Shown piece by piece: positions 32,767 through 41,071 of a DNA stretch of 64,000 bases. The position numbers were made by a program, and so were the translations under genes. Within the stretch, counting starts at the first letter, position 1. Every line of letters begins with the position of its first letter. The notes beneath the pieces are model-generated. The model was not told the DNA's origin, did no database searches, and was given only the letters and a program-made list of their open reading frames with translations. The DNA comes from an uncultured Flavobacteriaceae bacterium (GTDB lineage: Bacteria; Bacteroidota; Bacteroidia; Flavobacteriales; Flavobacteriaceae). Where the stretch lies: positions 682,001 to 746,000 of the forward strand of contig CANLWG010000001.1 in the NCBI GenBank assembly GCA_947494715.1, written 5' to 3'.

Positions 32767-33726
32767 TTAGCCAGTAATGATGACGTTTCCGGTTTTCTCT
32801 CCAGTAAGGACATATGTATAGGCCTGGGAGATTTCCTGTAAGGGATATTCCCGGTCTATGACCGGGTTGAATTTTTTTGTTTTCAATAGGGCTATGATGT
32901 AGGGTATGGTTTCTTGTGTAGGGTAGGGTATAGGGAAAGTGACTTTCTTGTCTCCCACAATAGGGGTCAGGAGCGCAAAGAATACATTTTGGGAATAGGG
33001 CCCTAGTTCCGAGGAAATGTAGACACCACCACGGTTCAACAAGGGCTTGCATTTCCCAAAGGTATTTTTGCCTACGGCATCAAATACAAAGTCATATTTT
33101 TCAGTATCCTTTGTGAAATCTTCCTTGGTGTAATCATAAATTTTATCCGCACCCAAGGATTTCACCAGCTCTATATTTTTTGTATTGCAGGTAGCGGCTA
33201 TATGTACATCGTACTGCCTAACGAACTGTATAAGGGCCGAGCCTATGGCCCCGGTTGCTCCATTGATCAGAATTTTTTGGCCGGATTGGATATTCACCTT
33301 ATGCACAAACGTATAGGCATAATGTGCCCCTTCCAAACTAGCAGCAGCCTGCTTGTAGCTCACATCATCGGGTATGGCGAATAGACTACCATTTTCGGGT
33401 AGGGTTAGATATTCGGCTTGCGATTGTAACCCTGTATCATCAAATCCAAAAACCCTATCGCCAATATGAAAGGATTTTACGCTTTTTCCTATCGCCACAA
33501 TGTTACCGGCAAAGTCGGTTCCCAAGATGATTTTTTTTGGTTTAAAAAACCCCAGGACGAAGCGCATGATAAAAGGTTTTGCCCTAAGATTGGCACAATC
33601 GGTCCGATTGACCGTGGTGGCCTTTACACGAATCAAAACCTCATTATCCTTTGGGACCGGTTTTTCTACCTCTTTGATGATAATACTTTCTGGCGGACCG
33701 TATTGTCGGCGTATGGCGGATTTCAT
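32767..33726 (-). CDS. NAD(P)-dependent medium-chain oxidoreductase (second copy)
   Basis: A 319-residue zinc-free MDR oxidoreductase, paralogous to the protein at 23676-24644. It starts MKSAIRRQYGPPESIIIKEV, has ILGTDFAGNIVAIGKSV in the GroES-like domain, and INGATGAIGSALIQF as the nucleotide-binding glycine-rich loop. The C-terminal PVIDREYPLQEISQAYTYVL block is shared with quinone reductase-like members. It is flanked by an esterase lipoprotein 16 bases upstream and the GIY-YIG-like gene 35 bases downstream, all on the minus strand. Confidence 0.85.
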   Translation of the reverse strand: MKSAIRRQYGPPESIIIKEVEKPVPKDNEVLIRVKATTVNRTDCANLRAKPFIMRFVLGFFKPKKIILGTDFAGNIVAIGKSVKSFHIGDRVFGFDDTGLQSQAEYLTLPENGSLFAIPDDVSYKQAAASLEGAHYAYTFVHKVNIQSGQKILINGATGAIGSALIQFVRQYDVHIAATCNTKNIELVKSLGADKIYDYTKEDFTKDTEKYDFVFDAVGKNTFGKCKPLLNRGGVYISSELGPYSQNVFFALLTPIVGDKKVTFPIPYPTQETIPYIIALLKTKKFNPVIDREYPLQEISQAYTYVLTGEKTGNVIITG

Positions 33727-33742
33727 TTTCGAATAGTTCTTT

Positions 33743-34462
33743 CTACTGATTCTTTATCTCCTCTAAGAGCAGAATGGATTGTTGGGCAAAACGGTTGCCC
33801 ATTTCTATATAGCCCTTAGCGGACATGTGTAGGTCATTTTTGATTTCCTTTCCATTTTTATTGTAACCGTCATTAAGATCGTCCGTGTCTATCCATCCAA
33901 AACGCGGATCGGATTCTGCTACCTTTGCCTGAATATCCCGTATAATGGTCCAATGGGGATACCTTTGGTTCTGCATATCAAAATCGCTTAATCGCCCAAT
34001 GATGAAGTTGGGGTCGTTTCGTTTTAAGTCGGCCGAGAGCTGATTGTATAGCCCGATTAAGCTTTTTTCATATACGTCCCCCAGCTTTTCCCGGGCATCC
34101 CGTTCGCCTTGCATCCAGATAAACGTAACTGTCGCTATTTTCTCTTTTTGAATTGCAGTATTTGTTTTGGTCCACAGGGAATCGTACAGATCTGGTTGTG
34201 CCTTGGGCTCGTTGCCTTGCAAAGGTTTCCAATCCTTATACCACCGCCTTATGGGTTGCCCCCCGTGGGCATCCTTTACGATGATTACGTTATCCTTTCC
34301 AAACCTGGCCTCGATGACTGGGGTAAAGGATTCCTCAGGAAGTAGACCCACCATGTTGGATTGCCCGGAAAGGATAAAGAGGTGTTTCCCCTTTGATTCA
34401 GGGTTACAGGAGGCCAGCAAAAGTGTGACCAAACTTAGGACTAGGATATGTTGAGATTTCAT
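33743..34462 (-). CDS. SASA-domain carbohydrate esterase lipoprotein
   Basis: A 239-residue lipoprotein (lipobox LLASC) of the sialate O-acetylesterase-like SGNH hydrolase family. The oxyanion block is LFILSGQSNMVG, with the nucleophilic serine in GQSN; WMQGERDA provides the usual middle motif, and the catalytic Asp-His pair is probably in NDLHMSAKGY. It is likely to deacetylate polysaccharides in the periplasm or on the surface. The neighbouring sulfatase 120 bases upstream on the same strand supports a role in breakdown of decorated (marine) glycans. Confidence 0.82.
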   Translation of the reverse strand: MKSQHILVLSLVTLLLASCNPESKGKHLFILSGQSNMVGLLPEESFTPVIEARFGKDNVIIVKDAHGGQPIRRWYKDWKPLQGNEPKAQPDLYDSLWTKTNTAIQKEKIATVTFIWMQGERDAREKLGDVYEKSLIGLYNQLSADLKRNDPNFIIGRLSDFDMQNQRYPHWTIIRDIQAKVAESDPRFGWIDTDDLNDGYNKNGKEIKNDLHMSAKGYIEMGNRFAQQSILLLEEIKNQ

Positions 34463-34582
34463 TGATATATTCCTTATGCTAGATTTTCAATGTATTAGAA
34501 CCTTCATTTAATAACATCCGACAGTAAATTGTATGGGTGGCAGTAGATTACATAGCACTTTCCTATCAGATCATAATTAGTC

Positions 34583-35923
34583 TTATTCAGCTATCATGAT
34601 GACTCCTTCTTTAACCTCTTTTTTCCATAACTCAAGTTTTCTGGTCAATTTATTCACCAAATTTGGATTATCTGAACTAAGGTCATTCCTTTCTTGTACA
34701 TCGTTCAATAAATTATAAAGTTCAATTGTATTACTGTGCTCTTCTTCTATACGAATTAACTTCCAATCTCCACTTCTTATGAAACTTTTATTGCCAAAAG
34801 CAAAAAATACATCTCTTTTGGGCAAGTTGGTTTGATGTAACAAATTATCTTTTATACTGATTCCATCCAGGTCTGTCGCACTAGGCTTCTGACCTATAAA
34901 ATCTAATAATGTCGGTAGCACATCCATGGTGAGAATAGTTTGCTTATTGATTCTCCCTTTTTTAATTCTATAAGGATAGCTAAAAATAGCGGGAACACGA
35001 GTTCCTCCTTCATAAACACTTGCCTTATATCCCCTTAAGCTTCCATTATTGCCAAATTGGTTTCCTCCATTATCTGAAAGGAACAGTATTATTGTATTTT
35101 CATACTGCCCGGTCTCTTTAAGCGATTGTATTACTTTACCCACTCCCTCGTCCATAACTTCGACCATTTCCTTATAGATGGATGAAATACTATCCTGGCT
35201 TGCAAGTTTCGTTCTTGCTTTGCCAACTTCTCTTATAATCTTATCAATACGTCTTTGGTAAGGATAGTGTGGAGCTTCATGCGCTAAGTAGAGAAAAAAA
35301 GGTCTTCCCGTTTTTTCAGGGTCATTCTTATTTATGTATTTCAACCCATATTCTGTAATCAAATCGGTAGAATATCCATCTTCATTATCAATTTCAGTGC
35401 CTTTCCACCAGTCAAGATAGCCCTCTTGGTCAATATGGCCATGGTAATCAATATTTCCGCTCACAAAGCCCGTAAATTTATCGAATCCCTGTAAGGTAGG
35501 ATTGTACTCTTTTGGATACCCCAGATGCCATTTTCCAAATATGCCAGTGTTATAACCGTATTTCTTTAACTCTTCAGCTATTGTAATTTCACTTAAATTT
35601 AAACCAACTTCTCTATGGTTTTTGGCAGTAATAACCCCACTTACGCCGGTACGCTGTTGGTATTTCCCTGTCATTAAAGCTGCTCGTGTAGGGCTGCATA
35701 CGGCTCCGTTAGAGTGAAAATCGGTGAATTTAACCCCTTTGGTCGCCAGTAAGTCCAAATTTGGTGTTTGGGTAGTAGAATTGCCATAACAAGAGATGTC
35801 GCCATAACCCAAATCATCTGCCATGATTATCACTATGTTCGGACTTAAATTTGAGATTTCTTTTTTACCGGTACACGATAGGAAGAATACGGATAGCTGT
35901 AGTATAAATATAATGTTCCTCAC
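34583..35923 (-). CDS. Arylsulfatase lipoprotein (formylglycine type)
   Basis: A 446-residue sulfatase with a lipoprotein signal (SVFFLSC). The N-terminal metal site is NIVIIMADDLGYGDISCYGN. The maturation motif is GAVCSPTRAALMTGKYQQRT, whose cysteine becomes formylglycine. KWHLGY and the later metal-binding LFLSDNGGNQFG complete the active site. It removes sulfate esters, presumably from algal polysaccharides. The start is GTG 35923: a TAG stop lies four codons upstream and no ATG intervenes. The base composition is more A+T-rich than in the genes to its left. Confidence 0.9.
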   Translation of the reverse strand: MRNIIFILQLSVFFLSCTGKKEISNLSPNIVIIMADDLGYGDISCYGNSTTQTPNLDLLATKGVKFTDFHSNGAVCSPTRAALMTGKYQQRTGVSGVITAKNHREVGLNLSEITIAEELKKYGYNTGIFGKWHLGYPKEYNPTLQGFDKFTGFVSGNIDYHGHIDQEGYLDWWKGTEIDNEDGYSTDLITEYGLKYINKNDPEKTGRPFFLYLAHEAPHYPYQRRIDKIIREVGKARTKLASQDSISSIYKEMVEVMDEGVGKVIQSLKETGQYENTIILFLSDNGGNQFGNNGSLRGYKASVYEGGTRVPAIFSYPYRIKKGRINKQTILTMDVLPTLLDFIGQKPSATDLDGISIKDNLLHQTNLPKRDVFFAFGNKSFIRSGDWKLIRIEEEHSNTIELYNLLNDVQERNDLSSDNPNLVNKLTRKLELWKKEVKEGVIMIAE

Positions 35924-36164
35924 CTGATATGACTATATTTTAAATTGTCCGACTACGAAGCTGGAACTAAGATAAGTAATGTTATGGATTTGTGATAGCT
36001 TTGTAGCCTTCCTTAAAAGGGTAAGGCTACACTATGAAGACTATCTGGTGTATCATGTATTACCGTGATGTATAGGAGGGCCACCTGAGCGATTCGTCCA
36101 ATTTATGCCCCATTTACCCTTAATTTATTGATTTGCAACTGTTATTGGGTATTTTAAATGGTCT
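35924..36164. other. Intergenic stretch with one hairpin
   Basis: No gene is seen. GTAGCCTT (36003-36010) and AAGGCTAC (36023-36030) form an 8-bp inverted repeat with inner CCTT/AAGG pairing. It has no T-run and its role is unclear. Confidence 0.4.
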
Positions 36165-36335
36165 ATGGGAAAGCTACTATCAAATTTGGTCTTATCCCTT
36201 GAGGTCGATGAAAATATCGAGACGCTGTACAGGGACGACGAGTTCTACGAGCAGGTTTTTTGGTGGTGTATTGTATTGATAATTATATGTATGATCTTTG
36301 CAGGGGCTATCTATGTGAATTGGAGGAAAAAGTAG
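36165..36335 (+). CDS. Candidate 56-residue single-pass membrane protein
   Basis: A small ORF from ATG 36165 to TAG 36335. The product has an acidic, soluble N-terminal half (SLEVDENIETLYRDDEFYEQ). A clear transmembrane helix follows (VFWWCIVLIIICMIFAGAIY), then a short basic end VNWRKK, so the charge pattern fits N-out or N-in insertion with positive flank. It lies in an otherwise empty gap between the minus-strand sulfatase and a membrane protein. No family is recognised, and small ORFs with one hydrophobic stretch can arise by chance. Confidence 0.45.
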   Translation: MGKLLSNLVLSLEVDENIETLYRDDEFYEQVFWWCIVLIIICMIFAGAIYVNWRKK

Positions 36336-36389
36336 GGCATACTCCCTTAGTACTTTTCATAGGAACCATTGTTGGCAAACGTTTTTCTT

Positions 36390-36857
36390 TTAAAGTTCGA
36401 ATATTTCAGTAATTAACGATTTATATTTTTGAATATCCTTTTCAAATTTTCTTTGTAAGGCAATCCATAATATTATTCCTAATGCAACTAGTATTCCCCC
36501 AAGTATGTACATGGAAGGATTGCTATTTATTCCTGAGATTATTGCGATAAGAAAACCTAATCCTAAAAAGAAATGTGTGAATATTATCAATCTTATTAAA
36601 AAGTGTTGATTAAAAGTAATTTCCACATTGGTCTTATTTTCTGTATTATTTTTTAGTAATTCACCTTTAACAATAGTCCAATTTTGGAATGCCATATACC
36701 ATACATAAAGAACCCGTTTACGCACTTTAAAAATTACTGAATCATTTTTATCATGATTTATATTAAAAACAAATCCCCCAATAGACCTAAGTTCGGATTC
36801 TAATTTCTTACTAATCTCTTTTGGGCTACTTTTTAATTTAAAACTCCATGCTTTCAT
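36390..36857 (-). CDS. Two-helix membrane protein, unknown function
   Basis: A 155-residue protein. It starts with MKAWSFKLKSSPKEISKKLE, then a soluble domain with NDSVIFKVRKRVLYVWYMAF. Two transmembrane helices follow, about residues 92-113 and 120-138, and a charged helical tail. Proteins of this shape occur in Bacteroidetes, but I know of no function. ATG 36857 is preferred over 36881 because it puts the conserved KAWSFK start at the N-terminus. It is the first gene of the A+T-rich accessory patch. Confidence 0.6.
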   Translation of the reverse strand: MKAWSFKLKSSPKEISKKLESELRSIGGFVFNINHDKNDSVIFKVRKRVLYVWYMAFQNWTIVKGELLKNNTENKTNVEITFNQHFLIRLIIFTHFFLGLGFLIAIISGINSNPSMYILGGILVALGIILWIALQRKFEKDIQKYKSLITEIFEL

Positions 36858-36898
36858 ATAATTGTTTTTAATGTTCGCCAAAGCGTTTTGTATTTATT

Positions 36899-37183
36899 TT
36901 ACGTGGACATTGGATTTATTTGTATTTGTCCGCCGATTGCCCGCAGAATTTTCATTATTGTCCCGAACTGTGGTTTTGCCCCGTCCGATAGGGCTTTGTA
37001 CAAACTCGGTCTGCTCAATCCGGTTTCTTCCGCAATTTTGGTCATTCCAATTGCCTTTGCTATATGTCCAATAGCATTGATTACGTCGGCGTTATCGCCT
37101 TCTTCCAAAACCGTGTTCAGATACTCGGCGATCATTTCCTTACTGTCCAAATAGTCCGCTATATCAAATTTTGAAGTACTCAT
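36899..37183 (-). CDS. Antitoxin of a type II toxin-antitoxin pair (HI1420-like)
   Basis: A 94-residue antidote protein of the family usually named putative addiction module antidote (HI1420-like). The N-terminal half (KFDIADYLDSKEMIAEYLNT) wraps the toxin. The C-terminal helix-turn-helix includes GMTKIAEETGLSRPSLYKAL and DNA contact residues. It follows the toxin gene with an ATGA overlap (start 37183, toxin stop 37180-37182), the normal order for this family. It should repress its own operon through the TGTATCCA palindrome at 37491-37508. Confidence 0.9.
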   Translation of the reverse strand: MSTSKFDIADYLDSKEMIAEYLNTVLEEGDNADVINAIGHIAKAIGMTKIAEETGLSRPSLYKALSDGAKPQFGTIMKILRAIGGQIQINPMST

Positions 37184-37484
37184 TTTTTTCTATTTAATTT
37201 TTTTAAGATTTCTTTCGCTTTAATAATGTCCCTTTGTTGGGTCGATTTGTCTCCTCCAATAAGCAGGACAATAATTTTCCCGTCCTTCTCGTAAAAGTAG
37301 ACTTGATAGCCTTTTGCAAAATGTATGCGCAATTCCTTAATTCCATCCCCTATAGGCCTGCAATCACCAAAATGTGCGTCATTTTCTATTTTCTGAATTC
37401 GGAATAGGACTTTTGCCTTGGCTTTCAAGTCCTTTAGTCTTCTTAACCATTTGTCGAATTCAGGAGTTTTTCAATAAAGTACAT
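37180..37484 (-). pseudogene. RelE/ParE-family toxin (HI1419-like) with an apparent frameshift near its start
   Basis: Toxin partner of the antitoxin above. Residues such as FGDCRPIGDGIKELRIHFAK, GYQVYFYEKDGKIIVLLIGG and DKSTQQRDI are diagnostic of the addiction-module killer family. The conserved N-terminus is present in the DNA but split between two frames. ATG at 37484 reads M-Y-F-I-E-K and then runs out of frame. The continuation KTPEFDKWLRRLKD lies in the frame of the rest and has no ATG after a TGA. One extra A in the run of five (37467-37471) would restore a normal protein of about 100 residues. Either the toxin is inactive or slippage on the A-run restores it; an assembly error is also possible. 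Confidence 0.8.
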
Positions 37485-37490
37485 CTAAGG

Positions 37491-37508
37491 TGTATCCATT
37501 TGGATACA
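37491..37508. promoter_or_regulatory. Toxin-antitoxin operator palindrome
   Basis: TGTATCCA-TT-TGGATACA is a perfect 8-bp inverted repeat, 6 bases before the toxin ATG. It overlaps by two bases the minus-strand -7 box TAACTTTG (37507-37514). Confidence 0.7.
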
Positions 37509-37514
37509 AAGTTA
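37507..37514 (-). promoter_or_regulatory. -7 box of the toxin-antitoxin operon
   Basis: Minus-strand TAACTTTG matches TAnnTTTG. It partly overlaps the palindromic operator. No TTG lies at ideal spacing. Confidence 0.55.
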
Positions 37515-37765
37515 CATTAATTTTTTAAAAATGCTTAGGGCTTTCAAAATTCGGCAAAGGGATATAATGCATCACAACATAGGAATATAGATTATAAAAC
37601 CTATATCTCTTTTCTATGTGGAACTAAAATACGGGATATTTTGCCTCTTTGCGGAAGCCCATTGGAAACCTACAGGAACATCCTGCTATCCAGACTAAGG
37701 GCCAAAAGGATCGATACCGTCAACTCTAATCTCGGGATTAATTTTTGTTGTTTTCTTAATCCTTG
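37515..37765. other. Gap with no confirmed gene
   Basis: It contains a nested A+T-rich inverted repeat (37577-37619: ACATAG/CTATGT outside ATATAG/CTATAT). A stretch at about 37620-37740 with coding-like composition has no complete ORF. It may be the remains of a lost gene, but no family is recognised. Confidence 0.3.
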
Positions 37766-38317
37766 TCACATAGCTCTTAACATCAAAATGGGTAAGCTTA
37801 ACATCTTGTGATTTTTTCCCAACTTTTGGGCTATCGCCTGTGGATTTGGATGTGTTGGATGCCCGGAATTATTTGTGCCTACCGAAACAAAATCCAGATC
37901 AAATTTCCGTAACATCGTACATAAATGGTACGCACTTTCTTTTAAATAAGGTTGTTTTAGGGAGTCAATGTCATTTCCCCAAGCGAGCCAAACTTTGTCA
38001 AATCCGAATTGGTTTTTCCTCACGACCGATCGGATCAGGTGCAGATTTAGCCAAAATAATTTTTTGTTGGAATCTGTTTCCAAATAGGATACGTTCCTTG
38101 TTCGCTTTGGATAAAGATTGACCAAAATCCAACCATCATAGCCATTATTCAGCGCAATTTTTTCTACATTTCGGGAAGTTGGGTCAAGTCGTTTCCCATC
38201 AGCGGTATTCGGATTAATACCCACACAAAGTAAATTCCGTTTGCCTTTCTTTCCGATTACAAATCGTTTTTCGCCATCTTTTTCAGGTAGGCAAATAATT
38301 TCACGAATTGATTCCAT
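37766..38317 (-). CDS. DUF1643 family protein
   Basis: A 183-residue cytoplasmic protein of the DUF1643 family. The family blocks are visible as LLCVGINPNTADGKRLDPTS, WILVNLYPKRTRN and VWLAWGNDI, and near the end GHPTHPNPQ. The family has no established activity and is frequently found in mobile or variable regions. It is flanked here by a toxin-antitoxin pair and a RhuM-Fic gene, consistent with an accessory block. No membrane segment or signal peptide. Confidence 0.82.
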   Translation of the reverse strand: MESIREIICLPEKDGEKRFVIGKKGKRNLLCVGINPNTADGKRLDPTSRNVEKIALNNGYDGWILVNLYPKRTRNVSYLETDSNKKLFWLNLHLIRSVVRKNQFGFDKVWLAWGNDIDSLKQPYLKESAYHLCTMLRKFDLDFVSVGTNNSGHPTHPNPQAIAQKLGKNHKMLSLPILMLRAM

Positions 38318-38419
38318 TCCTTTTAGATTCTAATTCCAACATGATTTTCTTAAGTGATGTGCAGAGGTTTAGGCTGTGATGCGTATTCCGAAAGGTGTAC
38401 ACTATACAAATTGTTGGGG

Positions 38420-39442
38420 TTAATTTTTTATCAAATTAATTATTAACCTAATTATCAATTCTCTCTGTTCAGGAAGACTTTGTGCAACGGCAAGGGCCAA
38501 TGCAACTAAGGTATTATCGTCAATTTTTCTTTTTCCTTCTGTATTTAAGTGAAAGTTATTTTGTTCTAGGAACCATACAAACATAAAAGAACCTATTCTT
38601 TTATTACCATCACTAAAAGCGTGTCCTTTTATTATCGAGTATAGGAGCTGTGCCGCTTGCTCTTCAATTGTAGGATATGCAAGTTCGCCAAATACAGTTT
38701 GAGAAATACTTCCTAAAATTCCTTTAAAAGATTTGTCTTTTTCATTCCCAAAGATATCTGAAGCTTCTCCTTTCTCAATTAAAGATTTTTTAAGTTCTTG
38801 AATTACTTTTTTTACATCTTCATAGTTGATTGCATAGATTACCTCTTCATTCAAGCCTTCTATTGATAACTCTTCAGAATCATATTTATTTAAAAGCTCA
38901 AATGATTTTGAATAGTGACCTATAATTGAAAGAAATCCTTCTGTTATTTGTTTTTGGTTCTGAAAAACTACCTCGTTTAAAAAATCAATTTGTGTTTCTA
39001 ATTTCTTAATTTTTTCAGTTCTCGATTGTAGTAGCTTTTGATTTATGGTATATCCTTGAAGTAAATATTCTTTCAACTTACTGGTAGCCCATATTCTAAA
39101 TTCAGTTGCCAGAGAGGATTTAACTCTGTAACCTACGGAAATAATTACGTCCAGATTATAGTGAAGAACTTCTCTTTCAATTTTTCTACTACCTTCCTTT
39201 CGAACTTGTGCAATTTTTGCACTAGTTGCTTCTTCATCAAGTTCTTCATCTTTAAAAGCATTTTTAATATGCCTATTAATTACAGTTCTATTTCTTCCAA
39301 AAATCTCAGCTATTTGAAGTTCAGTAGCCCATATAGTATCAGTACCTTTATCAAGTATTACTTGATATTCTGTTACTCCATGAGTAGGTTTAAAAGCAAC
39401 AAGAACTCTATTTTCTTCAATATTTTTGGTTTCATTACTCAT
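38420..39442 (-). CDS. RhuM-Fic fusion protein
   Basis: A 340-residue protein in two parts. Residues 1-170 are a RhuM (virulence protein) domain: LDKGTDTIWATELQIAEIFG, then GRNRTVINRHIKNAFKDEEL and VISVGYRVKSSLATEFRIWA, with a helix-turn-helix look. The C-terminal part is a Fic/Doc domain with the motif HAFSDGNKRIGSF, which retains the catalytic histidine and the DGNxR anion-binding loop. Fic enzymes transfer AMP or related groups to proteins; the target is unknown. It probably acts as a toxin or stress factor. The final arginine of the classical motif (GNxRxGR) is serine here. Confidence 0.88.
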   Translation of the reverse strand: MSNETKNIEENRVLVAFKPTHGVTEYQVILDKGTDTIWATELQIAEIFGRNRTVINRHIKNAFKDEELDEEATSAKIAQVRKEGSRKIEREVLHYNLDVIISVGYRVKSSLATEFRIWATSKLKEYLLQGYTINQKLLQSRTEKIKKLETQIDFLNEVVFQNQKQITEGFLSIIGHYSKSFELLNKYDSEELSIEGLNEEVIYAINYEDVKKVIQELKKSLIEKGEASDIFGNEKDKSFKGILGSISQTVFGELAYPTIEEQAAQLLYSIIKGHAFSDGNKRIGSFMFVWFLEQNNFHLNTEGKRKIDDNTLVALALAVAQSLPEQRELIIRLIINLIKN

Positions 39443-39515
39443 TTACCTTTTATTTAAACAACTCCGACTTAGGAATATGATTATTGATTATGTACTCCTT
39501 ATGCTTTACAATTGT

Positions 39516-40925
39516 CTACCCCTCCCATTCCGTATGAAAGACACCTTCCCGATCTACCCGTTCATAGGTATGTGAGCCAAAATAATCGCGCTGCGCTTGA
39601 ATAAGGTTTAAGGGTAGTCGTGTAGACGTATAGGTATCAAAATAGGTCAGTGAATTGGAAAGTCCCGGAATGGGAATTCCATTTTTTGCGGCATAGGTCA
39701 CCAACTCGCGCGCCGCAACCGAAGTGCTTTGCACTTTTGCCACAAAGGTAGGGGAGAGCAAGAGATTGGGCAGCTCGGTATCCGCTTTAAAAGCTTGGGT
39801 AATATCCGCTAAAAGTCCTGCGCGGATAATACATCCGGCCCGCCAGATTTTGGCAATAGTAGCGATATCCAGATTATAGCCATATTCCTTGGAGGCATCC
39901 GCCAATTGATGGAGCCCCTGTGCATAGGTAACGATAAAGGAAAAATAGAGGGCTTCCTCGGCTATTTTCTCTAGTTGGCCCTTGTCCATTTTTTCAACTT
40001 TGGGCCTATCATACAGGGCATCCGCTTGAATACGTTCATCCTTTAGGGCCGAAATCTCCCGCATACTTACCGCAATGTCGATGGAAGGCACCGGAATTCC
40101 CAAATCCATGGCATTTTGGGAAGTCCATTTGCCGGTGCCTTTTTGTTTGGCCTTGTCCAGAATTTTATCTATGAGTCGGCCATCACCCAAATCGTCCTCC
40201 TTTTCAAAGATCTCGGAAGTGATCTCCACCAAAAAGGACTGTAATCGACCGGAGTTCCATTGACTAAAAGTGGTATGCAATTCGTCATTGTTGAAATCAC
40301 CCCCTTTTTTAAGGACATCATAGATTTCGGAAGTCAGCTGCATCAAACCGTATTCGATACCGTTGTGCACCATTTTTACGTAATTCCCGGCCGACTTTGG
40401 CCCCAAATAAGCCACACAGGGCTCCCCCTCATATTTGGCCGCCACCGCCTCAAAAATGGGCTGTACGGGAGCATAGCCCTCCTTTGAGCCTCCGGGCATA
40501 ATGCTGGGCCCCAATCGCGCGCCCTTGGCCCCTCCGGAAACCCCGGCACCAAAAAAATGGATACCCTTTTCCTGGAGATACGCCTCGCGCCGGTCGGTAT
40601 CCGTAAAAAAAGAATTACCGCCATCGATCAAGATATCGCCCTTATCCAAATGGGGCAGTATTCCCTCGATGACCGCATCCACGATTTTTCCAGCTGGCAC
40701 GAGCATCATAATTTTTCGCGGAGTTGAAAGTGCCTTTACAAAGGTCTCTACATCCGAGGTAGCATTCACCTTGGCCAAATCACCGCCCTCCTCCTTTAAG
40801 GCATTAACCTTTTCCTTATCCAAATCGTTGCCAAAGGCGGTAAACCCGTTGTCGGCTACGTTGAGAATAAAATTCCGGCCCATAACGCCTAGGCCTATCA
40901 ATCCAAAATCGTATTTATCTTCCAT
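39516..40925 (-). CDS. gndA: 6-phosphogluconate dehydrogenase, decarboxylating
   Basis: A 469-residue dehydrogenase that converts 6-phosphogluconate to ribulose-5-phosphate with reduction of NADP+. The Rossmann start is FGLIGLGVMGRNFILNVADN, and the family motif is GVSGGAKGARLGPSIMPGG. The catalytic lysine segment is GNYVKMVHNGIEYG, and the C-terminal DYFGSHTYERVDREGVFHTE closes the active site. The ATG at 40925 is chosen since the extra 21 residues of the longer frame do not resemble the family. It is divergent from zwf, with about 300 bases between, so the oxidative pentose phosphate genes are clustered. Confidence 0.96.
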   Translation of the reverse strand: MEDKYDFGLIGLGVMGRNFILNVADNGFTAFGNDLDKEKVNALKEEGGDLAKVNATSDVETFVKALSTPRKIMMLVPAGKIVDAVIEGILPHLDKGDILIDGGNSFFTDTDRREAYLQEKGIHFFGAGVSGGAKGARLGPSIMPGGSKEGYAPVQPIFEAVAAKYEGEPCVAYLGPKSAGNYVKMVHNGIEYGLMQLTSEIYDVLKKGGDFNNDELHTTFSQWNSGRLQSFLVEITSEIFEKEDDLGDGRLIDKILDKAKQKGTGKWTSQNAMDLGIPVPSIDIAVSMREISALKDERIQADALYDRPKVEKMDKGQLEKIAEEALYFSFIVTYAQGLHQLADASKEYGYNLDIATIAKIWRAGCIIRAGLLADITQAFKADTELPNLLLSPTFVAKVQSTSVAARELVTYAAKNGIPIPGLSNSLTYFDTYTSTRLPLNLIQAQRDYFGSHTYERVDREGVFHTEWEG

Positions 40926-41025
40926 GTAAATCTGTATAATTGTTGGTGTTTTATAAAGAAAATCCATCCGAAAATCGGATGTACTCAAAAATAAATGAAA
41001 TTATCCGGTTTTGTTTGCATTCTCC

Positions 41026-41055
41026 TTGGAAACTCCTTAAGGATAGTTATATTTA
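41026..41055 (+). promoter_or_regulatory. Promoter of zwf
   Basis: TTG at 41026-41028, 19 bases, then TATATTTA at 41048-41055 (one mismatch to TAnnTTTG). Transcription would begin near 41062, giving a leader of about 160 bases that includes a 42-codon ORF. Confidence 0.55.
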
Positions 41056-41071
41056 GAAGGACAAGGAAAGT

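Noticed and set aside
32732-33052. N-terminal extension of the GIY-YIG-like frame
   Set aside because: The extra 107 residues lie over the 3' end of the oxidoreductase gene, are rich in Cys, Pro and His, and do not resemble any protein; ATG 32731 explains the conserved part.
37620-37740. Coding-like stretch that might be a lost gene
   Set aside because: Short open pieces in two frames, but neither has a start nor any recognisable family; kept only as part of the gap description.
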